Source of the DNA: Chloroflexota bacterium
GTDB lineage: Bacteria > Chloroflexota > Dehalococcoidia > Bin125
Direction: 5' to 3'
DNA: 64,000 nucleotides
NCBI GenBank assembly: GCA_009838915.1
Contig: VXQT01000019.1
Location: 24,284-88,283, forward strand
The position numbers and the translations under genes are program-made. Of this stretch, positions 7,175 to 14,992 are shown piece by piece. Every line of letters begins with the position of its first letter. Within the stretch, counting starts at the first letter, position 1. The notes beneath the pieces are model-generated. The model ran no database searches. It worked only from the letters and a program-made list of their open reading frames with translations, and was not told where the DNA came from.

Positions 7175-9372
7175 ACCGTGTCCCTGACCCCAGGAATCGC
7201 GAGGTTTTGAATGCGGCGATCTTCGCTCGGCGGCGTCTCGGCTAGATCGAACGGCGTCGTTGAAAAGTAGTGGGCGAGATACTCGGCCAGCGCATCCTGC
7301 TCCGTGCCCGGCGCGGCGAAATCGTACAGACCCGGATCCAGGCTGATCGGCGGATCAATCAGGCCGTTGCCGTTGGTGTCCGGAAACTCGGGCGAGGGCG
7401 GGTTGTATTGGCCAGCTTCTCCGGCCAGGTCAATCCGTCCGGGCGCAGGCTGCGGAAAGGGATAGCCGTCCCCGCCGTTGGCAGTGAAGTTGAGTACGGC
7501 CAACCGCACGGTGCGATTGGGATTGCCGACCAGGGCGCCCTCAACGATCACTGGATCGACAATCCGACCCGCGTCATCGACGATTGCCAGCGAGCGAACT
7601 CTTGAGCCCGGCGGTCTGGTCGGATCGAAGCTGAAGCGCATGCCTGCGATCTGCGGGAAGCGTCCGTCCGGCGCCACCCCGACGCCGTCGAAGCCGACCG
7701 CGTGCTCAAGCAACTCGGCAAGCTGGCGCGCGGTGAGCGGAACGATTACCAGCGCGTTATTGAAACGCAGCACGCTCTCGATGTCGAAGCGTGTGATCTC
7801 GCCCTCGCGCTTGCCGCTGTCCAGATTGGCGGCCGGCGGCGAATAGACGACCTGTTCCGCGTGGTTCGTGCCCGGCGGCTGCCAGACACGGCCAATCTGG
7901 TCGCGGATGCCGCCGGCATTCTTGAGCGCCACCGCGACCCGGGGATCGACCTGGCGCGCCGTCCAGAGAAAGGCGTCAGCGACCAGGTTCCCGAGATTGG
8001 TCTCCTGCGTGCGCACATCGAGTCGGCGGCCAGCGAGATAGACGTTGCTGCGTGCTACGACCTCGCCATCGCGCTCGCGGATCACGGTCTGCAGCGCTTC
8101 CTTGATCCGGCTGACCGCCGGGATCGGCTCGGCTGCGGTCGCCGAGCGGCCCGCGTCGTCGGTCGCGTATGCGCCGCTGACGACCGGATCGACGCTCGCC
8201 GGGTCAACGACGCCACGGTCGTCGAAGCGCACAACCAGGCGGCCCAGGTAGCGATAATCGGCGTCGGTGTTGACCAGCAGAATCGGTTCGCCGACGGCGG
8301 AGGTGATGTGCAGCGGGTAACTGCCGACGGCGCGATCACCCGGACGCAGGCGATCGGTGTGGTCGCCCAGGATCGTGTTTGAGCCGCCGGCCACGATGAT
8401 GTCCACCTCGCGCAGCCGCCCAGCGAGTTGCCGTTCGACTTCGATCTGTTGCATGTGCGCGAGCAGGATGACTTTATCGATGCCTTGCGCCGTCAACTCG
8501 TCGACCGCTTCCTGGATGATTGCCGCCAACGCATCGAGATCGAACCCATCGACAGGCCGGACGGTCACGTCGCCGACTCCCGCAATCGAGGCGAGGTGCG
8601 GCGTAGTCGCGCCGACGACGCCGACTTGCTCTCCGTCCACTACCAGAATCACGCTGCCGGCCAAGCTGCCGGCGGCCAACGGTGCGGACTGGGCGTCGGC
8701 CACGACCAGCGGCAGCAGGTCGCCGTCGTCAGCCAACTGCAGGTTTGCCGACAGGTACGGGAACGCAGCGCCTGCATAGAGGCCATCCTCGCTCTGCTCG
8801 GGCGCGATGATTGCGGCCAGCGTGCGCGGTCCGAGGTCGAACTCGTGATTACCCAGGGCGGAAGCCTGGAAGCCCATCGCGTTGAGCAAGGCGATGTCGC
8901 CGCGCCCGATTCCCGGCAGGCCAAGCTGTCTCGCCGTTGACGCGTCTGCAGCGGCGTAGAAGCGAGGACCAGGCACGAAGTTGTCGCCCGCGCTGAGCAC
9001 GAGCGTCCGTCGCGGCATCTGCGCGCGGAATCCGTCCAAGAGAGCGGAAAACGTCTCCACGTTCTGGAGCGCGCCGGCCGCGCCGTCCATGTCGGCCGCG
9101 TGAAGGATTTGCAGCACGAATCCGCCGCGCGCACTCGTTGACGAAGATTGGGCGGTCTCCGACTGAGCAGCCGTCTGCTGCTCCGGTTCCTGAGTCGGCT
9201 GAGCCGAGTCCGCCTGGCCGCTCCGAGTCACATCGGAATCGTCGCGAGAGTCGCAGGCCGCAATCAGGCACAGCGCCGCGGCCAGTGCGACGGCCGACAG
9301 CGCCGTCGACCAGCGAATGCGACCTCTCAGTCGCGGCGTTAGCCGACGCAAAGGCCGCCATCGGCGCAGCAA
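7150..9372 (-). CDS. 5'-nucleotidase / 2',3'-cyclic phosphodiesterase family lipoprotein
   Basis: 740 residues. The N-terminus has a basic segment, a hydrophobic helix and a lipobox ending LCLIAAC, so it is likely a membrane-anchored lipoprotein. A low-complexity Ser/Gln/Thr linker follows (about 42-85). Next is a calcineurin-like metallophosphatase domain (LQILHAADMDG, LVLSAGDNFVPGP, ALGNHEFDLGPRT) and a C-terminal 5'-nucleotidase domain containing LGNLVADAFLW and NAGGIRDQI. In the first metal motif the usual HTNDxHG is HAADMDG: Asp is kept but the final His is Gly, so metal binding may differ. The family hydrolyses extracellular nucleotides to salvage nucleosides and phosphate. Its first 34 bp overlap the end of the upstream arsI-like gene. 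Confidence 0.85.
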   Translation of the reverse strand: MLRRWRPLRRLTPRLRGRIRWSTALSAVALAAALCLIAACDSRDDSDVTRSGQADSAQPTQEPEQQTAAQSETAQSSSTSARGGFVLQILHAADMDGAAGALQNVETFSALLDGFRAQMPRRTLVLSAGDNFVPGPRFYAAADASTARQLGLPGIGRGDIALLNAMGFQASALGNHEFDLGPRTLAAIIAPEQSEDGLYAGAAFPYLSANLQLADDGDLLPLVVADAQSAPLAAGSLAGSVILVVDGEQVGVVGATTPHLASIAGVGDVTVRPVDGFDLDALAAIIQEAVDELTAQGIDKVILLAHMQQIEVERQLAGRLREVDIIVAGGSNTILGDHTDRLRPGDRAVGSYPLHITSAVGEPILLVNTDADYRYLGRLVVRFDDRGVVDPASVDPVVSGAYATDDAGRSATAAEPIPAVSRIKEALQTVIRERDGEVVARSNVYLAGRRLDVRTQETNLGNLVADAFLWTARQVDPRVAVALKNAGGIRDQIGRVWQPPGTNHAEQVVYSPPAANLDSGKREGEITRFDIESVLRFNNALVIVPLTARQLAELLEHAVGFDGVGVAPDGRFPQIAGMRFSFDPTRPPGSRVRSLAIVDDAGRIVDPVIVEGALVGNPNRTVRLAVLNFTANGGDGYPFPQPAPGRIDLAGEAGQYNPPSPEFPDTNGNGLIDPPISLDPGLYDFAAPGTEQDALAEYLAHYFSTTPFDLAETPPSEDRRIQNLAIPGVRDTVYESTEPP

Positions 9373-9815
9373 TCTTCGATCGCTGTCGCCCCTGCCGACA
9401 CGTCGGTCAGGGCAATCAGGTTCTGCGCTCGGGATGCATACGAGGCTTCCGGCAAGTCATCGGTAATCGTGTACACCTCCCAGCGCGTGCCGGAGGGATC
9501 CGAGACCCAGACCTTGTCCTGTTCCGCATGGCAGCAGACAACGCCGTCTTCGATCTCCGTGTCGAGTCCCAGTTGACCGAATCGCTGGGTCTCGGCGACC
9601 ACTTCGCCCGCCGTCTCGACCTCGACGCCCAGATGGTTGAGCGGCGCAGCCGCACTCGGGTTCTCAATCAGCACCAGCTTGAGCGGCGGGTCGTCGACCT
9701 CGAAGTTGGCATAGCCGGGCCTGACCTTGTGCGGCTCGGTGCGGAACATCCGCGTGTAGAAATCTACTGCCGAGTCGAGTTCCGCAACGTTCAACGCCAG
9801 TTGCACTCGTGACAT
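9339..9815 (-). CDS. arsI: ArsI/CadI-family VOC protein, probable organoarsenical C-As lyase
   Basis: 158 residues from an ATG at 9815 with GAGGAG 7 bp upstream; an upstream ATG at 9839 lacks one. The sequence follows ArsI closely: MSRVQLALNVAELDSAVDFY, PHKVRPGYANFEVDDPPLKL, NHLGVEVE, and the substrate-binding Cys pair in VCCHAEQDKVWVSDP, followed by WEVY. The Fe(II) ligands expected in the family (Gln5, the His of NHLG, the Glu of WEVY) are present. A C-terminal tail has three more cysteines (EDCCADGGLC). ArsI cleaves the carbon-arsenic bond of trivalent methyl- or aromatic arsenicals using oxygen. No other arsenic gene is nearby. It lies between the 5'-nucleotidase and SsuD-like genes on the same strand. 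Confidence 0.85.
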   Translation of the reverse strand: MSRVQLALNVAELDSAVDFYTRMFRTEPHKVRPGYANFEVDDPPLKLVLIENPSAAAPLNHLGVEVETAGEVVAETQRFGQLGLDTEIEDGVVCCHAEQDKVWVSDPSGTRWEVYTITDDLPEASYASRAQNLIALTDVSAGATAIEDCCADGGLCVG

Positions 9816-9835
9816 GTGGGGTCTCCTCAACAGCC

Positions 9836-10954
9836 TCAATCCGCGACAGCCAGGGCCGGCTCGTCACTCGTCACACTCAGCCTATTGCGTTCCTGGACGA
9901 TCGGCATCACCCATTCGCCAAAGCGGGTGGCCTCCTCGTCGTGCGGATATCCCGACAGGCAGAACTCGGTGCAGCCGATATCGACGAACTCCTGCAGGGT
10001 GTCCGCAACCTGATGCGGATTACCGACCACGGCCAGCCCGGCACCGCCGCGCACCGTGCTCAATCCGCTCCACAGGTGCGGCGCAATGCGGTGATCGTTG
10101 TCTTTCGATTCGTCGGCGAGCTGCCACATCCGGCTGTCCGCCTCCGACTCGCCGCGCCAGTTCTTGCGCAGCTCGCGCTGCCGGTCAGTTGTGCCCTCGA
10201 TCAAGCTGTGGGCCGCCGCCCAGGCTTCCTCCTCCGTTTGCCGCACGCAGACCTGAAGCCGCATACCAAAGGTGATTTCGGGGCGCCCGAAACCATCGGC
10301 GCGACGCTTGACGTCGGCGACCTTGACGGCTGTCGCCTCAGGCGTGTCACCCCAGAAGAAATAGCAATCGGCGTGCTTGGCTCCAACCTCGCGGGCCGCG
10401 TCCGACTCGCCGCCGATGTAGAAGCGCGGCCAGGGGTCTTGGTACGGCTTGGGATGGGCGTGCGCGCCGCTGAGCTGATAGTGCTTGCCGTCCCAGTCGA
10501 TCCGCTCCTGCGAGGACCACAGCGCCTTCATCACCTGGACCGATTCGTCCATCACCTCGTAGCGCTCGTCGTGGCTGTAGGTGATCCCGTCGCCCGCCAA
10601 TTCGCGCGCGTTGCCGCCGGCGATCAGGTTGACGTACACGCGACCCTCGGAAAGCTGGTCGAACGCGGCGATCATCCGCGCCATCTGCGTCGGCAGGATG
10701 TAGCCGGGACGGGCGGCAACCAGCATTTTCAGCTTGGTCGTCCTGGCCGACATCATCGCCGTCGAGATCCAGGCTTCCCAGCAGGTCGGCGTCACGGGAA
10801 CCAGCGCGTACTCGAAACCGGCTGCCTCCGCCGCCAGCGCGACCCGATCGAACATCTCCATCGAGGCGGGGATGAACTGGTCAGGATCGGCGAAGTTGGT
10901 CAGGTCGCCGTGCGTCGGGATATACCATCCGAATCGGATCGGGGAGTCAGTCAT
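9836..10954 (-). CDS. LLM-class flavin-dependent monooxygenase, alkanesulfonate monooxygenase (SsuD)-like
   Basis: 372 residues, close to SsuD in length and order of motifs: WYIPTHGD at the start, VPVTPTCWEAW (the Cys of the SsuD active-site region), LVAARPGYILPT, LIAGGNARELAGDG, RFYIGGESDAA, FFWGDTPE, LSTVRGGAGLAVVG, and FCLSGYPHDEEA. SsuD oxidises alkanesulfonates to aldehyde and sulfite with FMNH2 and O2. A flavin reductase partner is not in the window. Close relatives act on other sulfonated, sulfone or carbonyl substrates, so the exact substrate is open. A tandem 15-bp repeat lies just upstream of the start. Confidence 0.88.
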   Translation of the reverse strand: MTDSPIRFGWYIPTHGDLTNFADPDQFIPASMEMFDRVALAAEAAGFEYALVPVTPTCWEAWISTAMMSARTTKLKMLVAARPGYILPTQMARMIAAFDQLSEGRVYVNLIAGGNARELAGDGITYSHDERYEVMDESVQVMKALWSSQERIDWDGKHYQLSGAHAHPKPYQDPWPRFYIGGESDAAREVGAKHADCYFFWGDTPEATAVKVADVKRRADGFGRPEITFGMRLQVCVRQTEEEAWAAAHSLIEGTTDRQRELRKNWRGESEADSRMWQLADESKDNDHRIAPHLWSGLSTVRGGAGLAVVGNPHQVADTLQEFVDIGCTEFCLSGYPHDEEATRFGEWVMPIVQERNRLSVTSDEPALAVAD

Positions 10955-10962
10955 GCGCGATT

Positions 10963-10992
10963 CTCAATCTTGGCCAACTCAATCTTGGCTAA
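10963..10992. repeat. tandem 15-bp direct repeat upstream of the SsuD-like gene
   Basis: Two adjacent 15-bp units, CTCAATCTTGGCCAA at 10963-10977 and CTCAATCTTGGCTAA at 10978-10992, differ at one base. They begin 9 bp upstream of the monooxygenase start. Position and repeat form would suit a regulator-binding site or a leader element, but no regulator gene is adjacent. Confidence 0.6.
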
Positions 10993-11075
10993 TGTAGTGA
11001 GGTTAGTGCGGAATTGCGCGCCATGCCAACGCCGCGGCGGAGCGAACGACGATGGTTTCCTGAGGAGTGCCGACC

Positions 11076-11501
11076 ATGACATTGAACACCTATCTCACCT
11101 TTCGGGACACCTGTCGCGAGGCGTTCGAGTTCTATCGTTCCGTCTTCGGCGGCGAGTTCTCGACGCTGCAGACCTTCGGCGACGGCCCGCCCGACATGGG
11201 CGTGCCCGACGAGGCCAAGGACCTGATCATGCACGTCTCGCTGCCCGTCGGCGACAGCATCCTGATGGGCAGCGACGCCAATCCTGCAGCCGACTCCAGA
11301 CCAATCGTGGGCAACAACTTCTCGATCTCATACTCACCGCCCGATCGCGATGTCGCCGACCGGGCCTTTGCCGCGCTGTCCGATGGCGGCGAAGTCGCAA
11401 TGCCGATGGCCGAGATGTTCTGGGGCGCGTACTTCGGTTCCTGCACGGATCGCTTCGGGATCGCCTGGATGATCAACGTCGAGCCGCCGCTATCTGACTG
11501 A
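11076..11501 (+). CDS. PhnB-like VOC (glyoxalase/3-demethylubiquinone methyltransferase-like) protein
   Basis: 141 residues from an ATG at 11076, chosen because GAGGA lies 9 bp upstream; an in-frame GTG at 11067 overlaps that site. It has the PhnB-like form of the VOC fold: LTFRDTCREAFEFYRSVFGGEF, LIMHVSLPVGDSILMGSD, then FWGAYFGSCTDRFGIAWMIN. These small proteins are common and mostly of unknown function; the family's usual metal-site His appears only in MHVSL. It is followed 53 bp downstream by the SDR gene. Confidence 0.8.
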   Translation: MTLNTYLTFRDTCREAFEFYRSVFGGEFSTLQTFGDGPPDMGVPDEAKDLIMHVSLPVGDSILMGSDANPAADSRPIVGNNFSISYSPPDRDVADRAFAALSDGGEVAMPMAEMFWGAYFGSCTDRFGIAWMINVEPPLSD

Positions 11502-11554
11502 GCGGCGCCCTCGCGTACGATGACGACGCAACAGGCGCCGCACTGGAGGCACTC

Positions 11555-12355
11555 ATGGGCAAGCTCGACGGCAAGGTGGCGATCATCACCGGCGGCAACA
11601 GCGGAATCGGGGCGGAGACGGGCCGCCTGTTCGCCTCCGAGGGCGCGAAGGTCATCCTCATGGCGCGACGCGTGGCGGAGGGCGAAGCGATCGTCGCCGA
11701 GATCAACGAATCCGGTGGAGAAGCGACATTCATTGCCTGTGACGTGGGCGACAACGACTCGGTCGTCGCAGCGGTCGAGCAGGCGGCCGGCACCTACGGA
11801 CAGATCGACCTGCTGTTCAACAACGCCGGCGGCGGCGGCCCCGGAACGTTCCCCAATGAACCCAACGAGGACTGGCTCCGGGTGATCAACGTCAACCTGA
11901 CCGGCACCTTCTATGTCAGCCAGGCAGTCTGGCCGCACATCGCGGCGCAGGGCGGCGGGGCCATTGTGAATATGTCCTCGCTCGCCGCTCAGCGCGGATT
12001 CTCCTCACGCATGCAGGACGAGTTCGGCACCGCCTCGGCCTCCTATTACGCGGCCAAGGCAGGTGTCGACGCGCTCACGCGATACATGGCGGGGGCCGGA
12101 GGCCGGGACCACATCCGCGTCAACTGCGTCAGACCGGGTCAGATCATCACGCCGGGAGCGACGCGCGGCACGTACAACGATCCGGACGGCGGGCATCACG
12201 TCTTTGAGAAGATGTTCGACTTCGCGCAGATCGTGCAGGGGCCCGGCTACTCAATTGATGTCGCCAACCTGGTCCTCTTCCTGTCCTGCGACGATTCCCG
12301 CTTCATCACGGGAGAGATCATCAACATCGACGGCGGCGTCGCGGCGAAGATCTAG
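11555..12355 (+). CDS. short-chain dehydrogenase/reductase
   Basis: 266 residues with GGAGG upstream of the ATG. Classical SDR features are visible: cofactor loop TGGNSGIGAETG, NNAG motif in LLFNNAGGGG, catalytic Ser in IVNMSSLAAQ, and the catalytic Tyr/Lys in SYYAAKAGVDAL. The C-terminus FITGEIINIDGGVAAKI is typical of FabG-like and glucose-dehydrogenase-like SDRs. It oxidises or reduces an alcohol/ketone with NAD(P). The first strand is followed by MARR (about residue 36), which would favour NADP, but this is inference. Substrate unknown. It is convergent with an enoyl-CoA hydratase gene. Confidence 0.92.
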   Translation: MGKLDGKVAIITGGNSGIGAETGRLFASEGAKVILMARRVAEGEAIVAEINESGGEATFIACDVGDNDSVVAAVEQAAGTYGQIDLLFNNAGGGGPGTFPNEPNEDWLRVINVNLTGTFYVSQAVWPHIAAQGGGAIVNMSSLAAQRGFSSRMQDEFGTASASYYAAKAGVDALTRYMAGAGGRDHIRVNCVRPGQIITPGATRGTYNDPDGGHHVFEKMFDFAQIVQGPGYSIDVANLVLFLSCDDSRFITGEIINIDGGVAAKI

Positions 12356-12370
12356 GGCGCGTCGTCAGGT

Positions 12371-13123
12371 TCAGCCCTCGTACTGCGGGTCGCGGCGCTC
12401 GGCAAAGGCGCGCGTGCCCTCGCGGGCGTCGTCGGAGCTGAAGGCGAGGCGCGAGTACTCCTGGTAGAGACGCAGGCCGTCGGCCAGGGACATATCGCGG
12501 CCGCGGCGGGCCAGTTCCTTGGTCAGGCGAATGGCCAGCGGGCTGTTGACTGCAATCTTCTCGGCCATGTCGTTGACTGCGCGAATCAGCTCCGACGGCT
12601 CCACCACCTGACTGACGAGGCCAATCCGCAGCGCCTCTTTCGCATCGATGAACTCACCGGTCAGCAGCAGGCGCATCGCGTCGGACGAGCCGACCAGTCC
12701 CGGCGTGCGCAGCGCCCCGTAGCCGTGCAAGATGCCCCAGCGCGGCTCGGGACAGCCGAACTGGGCGGTCGTGTCGCAGATGCGGATATCGCAATAGAGG
12801 GCGAGCTCCAGTCCGCCTGCGAGACAGTATCCAGTGATTGCGGCGATGGTCGGCTTGGCCGTCTCCAGCCCGTTGTCGAAGCGCTCGCCCGACCACGGCA
12901 TCCAGGATTGTCGGTCGCCGAACTCCGTCAGGTCGTGCCCCGACGTAAACGCGCGGCCCGACCCGCTGATCACCACGCAGCGCACCTGCGGGTCGGCGTC
13001 CGCCTCGCGCAGGTGCTCGCCGATCGCCTGGTACATCTCGTCCGTCATCGCGTTGAGTTTTTCGGGACGCAGCAGCCGGATCGAAGCCGTGCGTCCCTCG
13101 ACCGAGTATCCGATCTCTTCCAT
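12371..13123 (-). CDS. enoyl-CoA hydratase/isomerase family protein
   Basis: 250 residues from an ATG at 13123 with GGAGGG 6 bp upstream; the longer open frame upstream is not coding. Crotonase-fold motifs are RPEKLNAMTDEMY, the first oxyanion strand VVISGSGRAFTSGHDL, and AAITGYCLAGGLELALYCDI. The second catalytic region reads CPEPRWGILHGYGALR. The position where hydratases usually have Glu in the first motif is less clear, so isomerase or hydrolase activity is possible. Likely acts on acyl-CoA esters from the surrounding catabolic genes. Confidence 0.88.
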   Translation of the reverse strand: MEEIGYSVEGRTASIRLLRPEKLNAMTDEMYQAIGEHLREADADPQVRCVVISGSGRAFTSGHDLTEFGDRQSWMPWSGERFDNGLETAKPTIAAITGYCLAGGLELALYCDIRICDTTAQFGCPEPRWGILHGYGALRTPGLVGSSDAMRLLLTGEFIDAKEALRIGLVSQVVEPSELIRAVNDMAEKIAVNSPLAIRLTKELARRGRDMSLADGLRLYQEYSRLAFSSDDAREGTRAFAERRDPQYEG

Positions 13124-13272
13124 GAGGTTCCCTCCGCATTGACCCCAGGGGCCATCGGTGTTGTAGGTCAAGATAAGAAATCGCCCAGGCTGCGGGGCTG
13201 GGTGCAACCTGCATAGAATGGTCCGCAGCAAGCAACCGCTCAGACGCCGCGCAGGAAGCGAAGGAGAGACCG

Positions 13273-13713
13273 ATGCAGGTTCGAGAACTCGGTCACGCAG
13301 TCATCAAGGTTCGCAACCGCGAGCGCTCCGAACAGTTCTACGGCGAGGTGCTGGGCATGAAACTGGCAGCCCGCCACGAGCAGATGCCGATGACGTTCTA
13401 CACGCTCGGCAACCACCACGATCTGGCGCTGCTGGAGGTCGGCGAAGACGGACCCGAGACCGCCGACCCCAAGGCGCCCGGCCTCTACCACCTGGCCTTC
13501 TGCATCGGCGACACGCTGGAGGAATTGAAGTCCGCGCGCGACGAACTCGAAGCCGCCGGCGTCAAGGTCTACGCCACCATCGACCACACCGTCTCGCAAT
13601 CGCTCTACCTCAACGACCCCGACGGCAACGGCGTCGAGCTCTACGTCGACGGCTCCGACGTCTGGAAAACCGATCCGCAAGCCGTCGCCGGCGGAGTCCC
13701 GCTGGAGCTGTAA
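13273..13713 (+). CDS. VOC-family dioxygenase-like protein (extradiol/glyoxalase superfamily)
   Basis: 146 residues, ATG preceded by AAGGAGA. One VOC domain made of two beta-alpha-beta-beta-beta modules. Candidate metal ligands are His8 (LGHAVIKV), the His of GLYHLAF and the Glu of NGVELYVD, the pattern of catechol 2,3-dioxygenase-type and glyoxalase proteins (DPDGNGVELY is the common signature). It lies 46 bp upstream of an acyl-CoA-dehydrogenase-type monooxygenase. The pairing resembles aromatic or sterol-ring cleavage clusters, but the substrate is unknown. Confidence 0.82.
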   Translation: MQVRELGHAVIKVRNRERSEQFYGEVLGMKLAARHEQMPMTFYTLGNHHDLALLEVGEDGPETADPKAPGLYHLAFCIGDTLEELKSARDELEAAGVKVYATIDHTVSQSLYLNDPDGNGVELYVDGSDVWKTDPQAVAGGVPLEL

Positions 13714-13759
13714 GGCGAACTCGTATCCATCATGTCCGCGCTTCGCGCGGGGGAGCCTG

Positions 13760-14926
13760 ATGACCCAGATCTTCGGCGCGACGCTCGAGGAACGCGAAGC
13801 GTTGCTCGCGGATGCCCGACGGATTGCGCCGGCGATCGGCGCGGCGGCGGATGAGATCGAGGCGGCCCGGCAGTTGCCGAAGCACGTGGTCAACCTGCTC
13901 AGGAGCGTCGGCGCGTTTCGGCTGATTCAACCGCGATGGCTGGGTGGACACGCAGCTGATCCGGTCACGCAGATCCTGTTCATCGCCGAGATTGCGAAGG
14001 CCGACGCGTCGGCGGGATGGTGCGTGATGATCGGCTGCGTCAGCGGCTTTGTCTCGCGCGGCGTGGACCGCGACCTGGCGATGCGGATGTTCGCCGACCG
14101 CGATGCGGCATCGTGCGGCGGCGCCTTCCCGCCGGGCGTCGCGCGGCGCGTCGAAGCCGGCTACGTCGCCAACGGACGCTGGCCCTACATGAGCGGCATC
14201 ACCCACTCGACCTGGGCGCAGTTCGCCTGTCGGCTGGTCGACGACGGCGGCGCGCCCGTCTCGCCCGCGCAGATCCTGCGCTTCGTTGTCCCTGTCGGCG
14301 ATCTGATAGTGCACGACACCTGGCACACGTCCGGGATGTGCGGCACCGGCAGCCACGACGCCGAGGCCGTCGAGCTGTTCATCCCCGAAGAGCGCGTCCT
14401 GCCCGAGCGGGACCTGGGCCGCTCGGGTCTGGACGACCCGCTCAGCCATCTGTCCTGGCTGCTGCCCAAGCACATGGGCGTGCCGCTGGGCCTGACGCAG
14501 GGCGCGTACGAGGAAGTGCTGGCGATTGCCCAGGGGCGCGTCGCGATGCGCGGGGCGCTGCGCGACGATCCGCTGATGCAGTCCACCCTGGGCGAGACTG
14601 CCGCGCGGATCGCGTCCTGCCGCGCCTATACGCTGTCGGCGGCCGACGACGCCTGGCGGGAGTGCTGCGACACAGGCGAGCTCTCGGAAGTCACCCGCGC
14701 CCGCCTGCGGCTGGCGATCACGCACGTGCACCAGGAGTCGGCCCGGGTGATGGAGCAGCTCTACTCGGTCGCGGGCTCCGCCGCGCTGTACACGGCACGT
14801 TCAACACTCGGTCGACGCCTGCGCGACATGCAGGCGATGAATCAGCACGTCGTGCTGGGCGCATCGAACTATGCCGCCGCCGCCCGAGTCCTGCTGGGCC
14901 TCAAGCCTTCCGCGCCATTCTGGTAG
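13760..14926 (+). CDS. acyl-CoA dehydrogenase-fold flavin-dependent monooxygenase (HsaA/DszC-like)
   Basis: 388 residues with GGGGAG just upstream. The protein has the acyl-CoA dehydrogenase fold in its group D monooxygenase form: LPKHVVNLLRSVGAFRLIQP, GWCVMIGCVSGFV, ANGRWPYMSGITHSTWAQF, the strand-rich middle domain (DTWHTSGMCGTGSHD), and a helical C-terminal domain. Members such as HsaA, DszC and p-hydroxyphenylacetate hydroxylase use FMNH2/FADH2 from a separate reductase to hydroxylate aromatics or oxidise sulfur. The TSGMCGTGSHD segment fits this group rather than true dehydrogenases. The reductase is not seen nearby. Substrate unknown. Confidence 0.82.
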   Translation: MTQIFGATLEEREALLADARRIAPAIGAAADEIEAARQLPKHVVNLLRSVGAFRLIQPRWLGGHAADPVTQILFIAEIAKADASAGWCVMIGCVSGFVSRGVDRDLAMRMFADRDAASCGGAFPPGVARRVEAGYVANGRWPYMSGITHSTWAQFACRLVDDGGAPVSPAQILRFVVPVGDLIVHDTWHTSGMCGTGSHDAEAVELFIPEERVLPERDLGRSGLDDPLSHLSWLLPKHMGVPLGLTQGAYEEVLAIAQGRVAMRGALRDDPLMQSTLGETAARIASCRAYTLSAADDAWRECCDTGELSEVTRARLRLAITHVHQESARVMEQLYSVAGSAALYTARSTLGRRLRDMQAMNQHVVLGASNYAAAARVLLGLKPSAPFW

Positions 14927-14992
14927 CGGAGCCGGTTGCTGCATAGGAGGCGGCGCTACACTTCAGCGGCGGGTTGGGTGTGGGAAGCTCCG

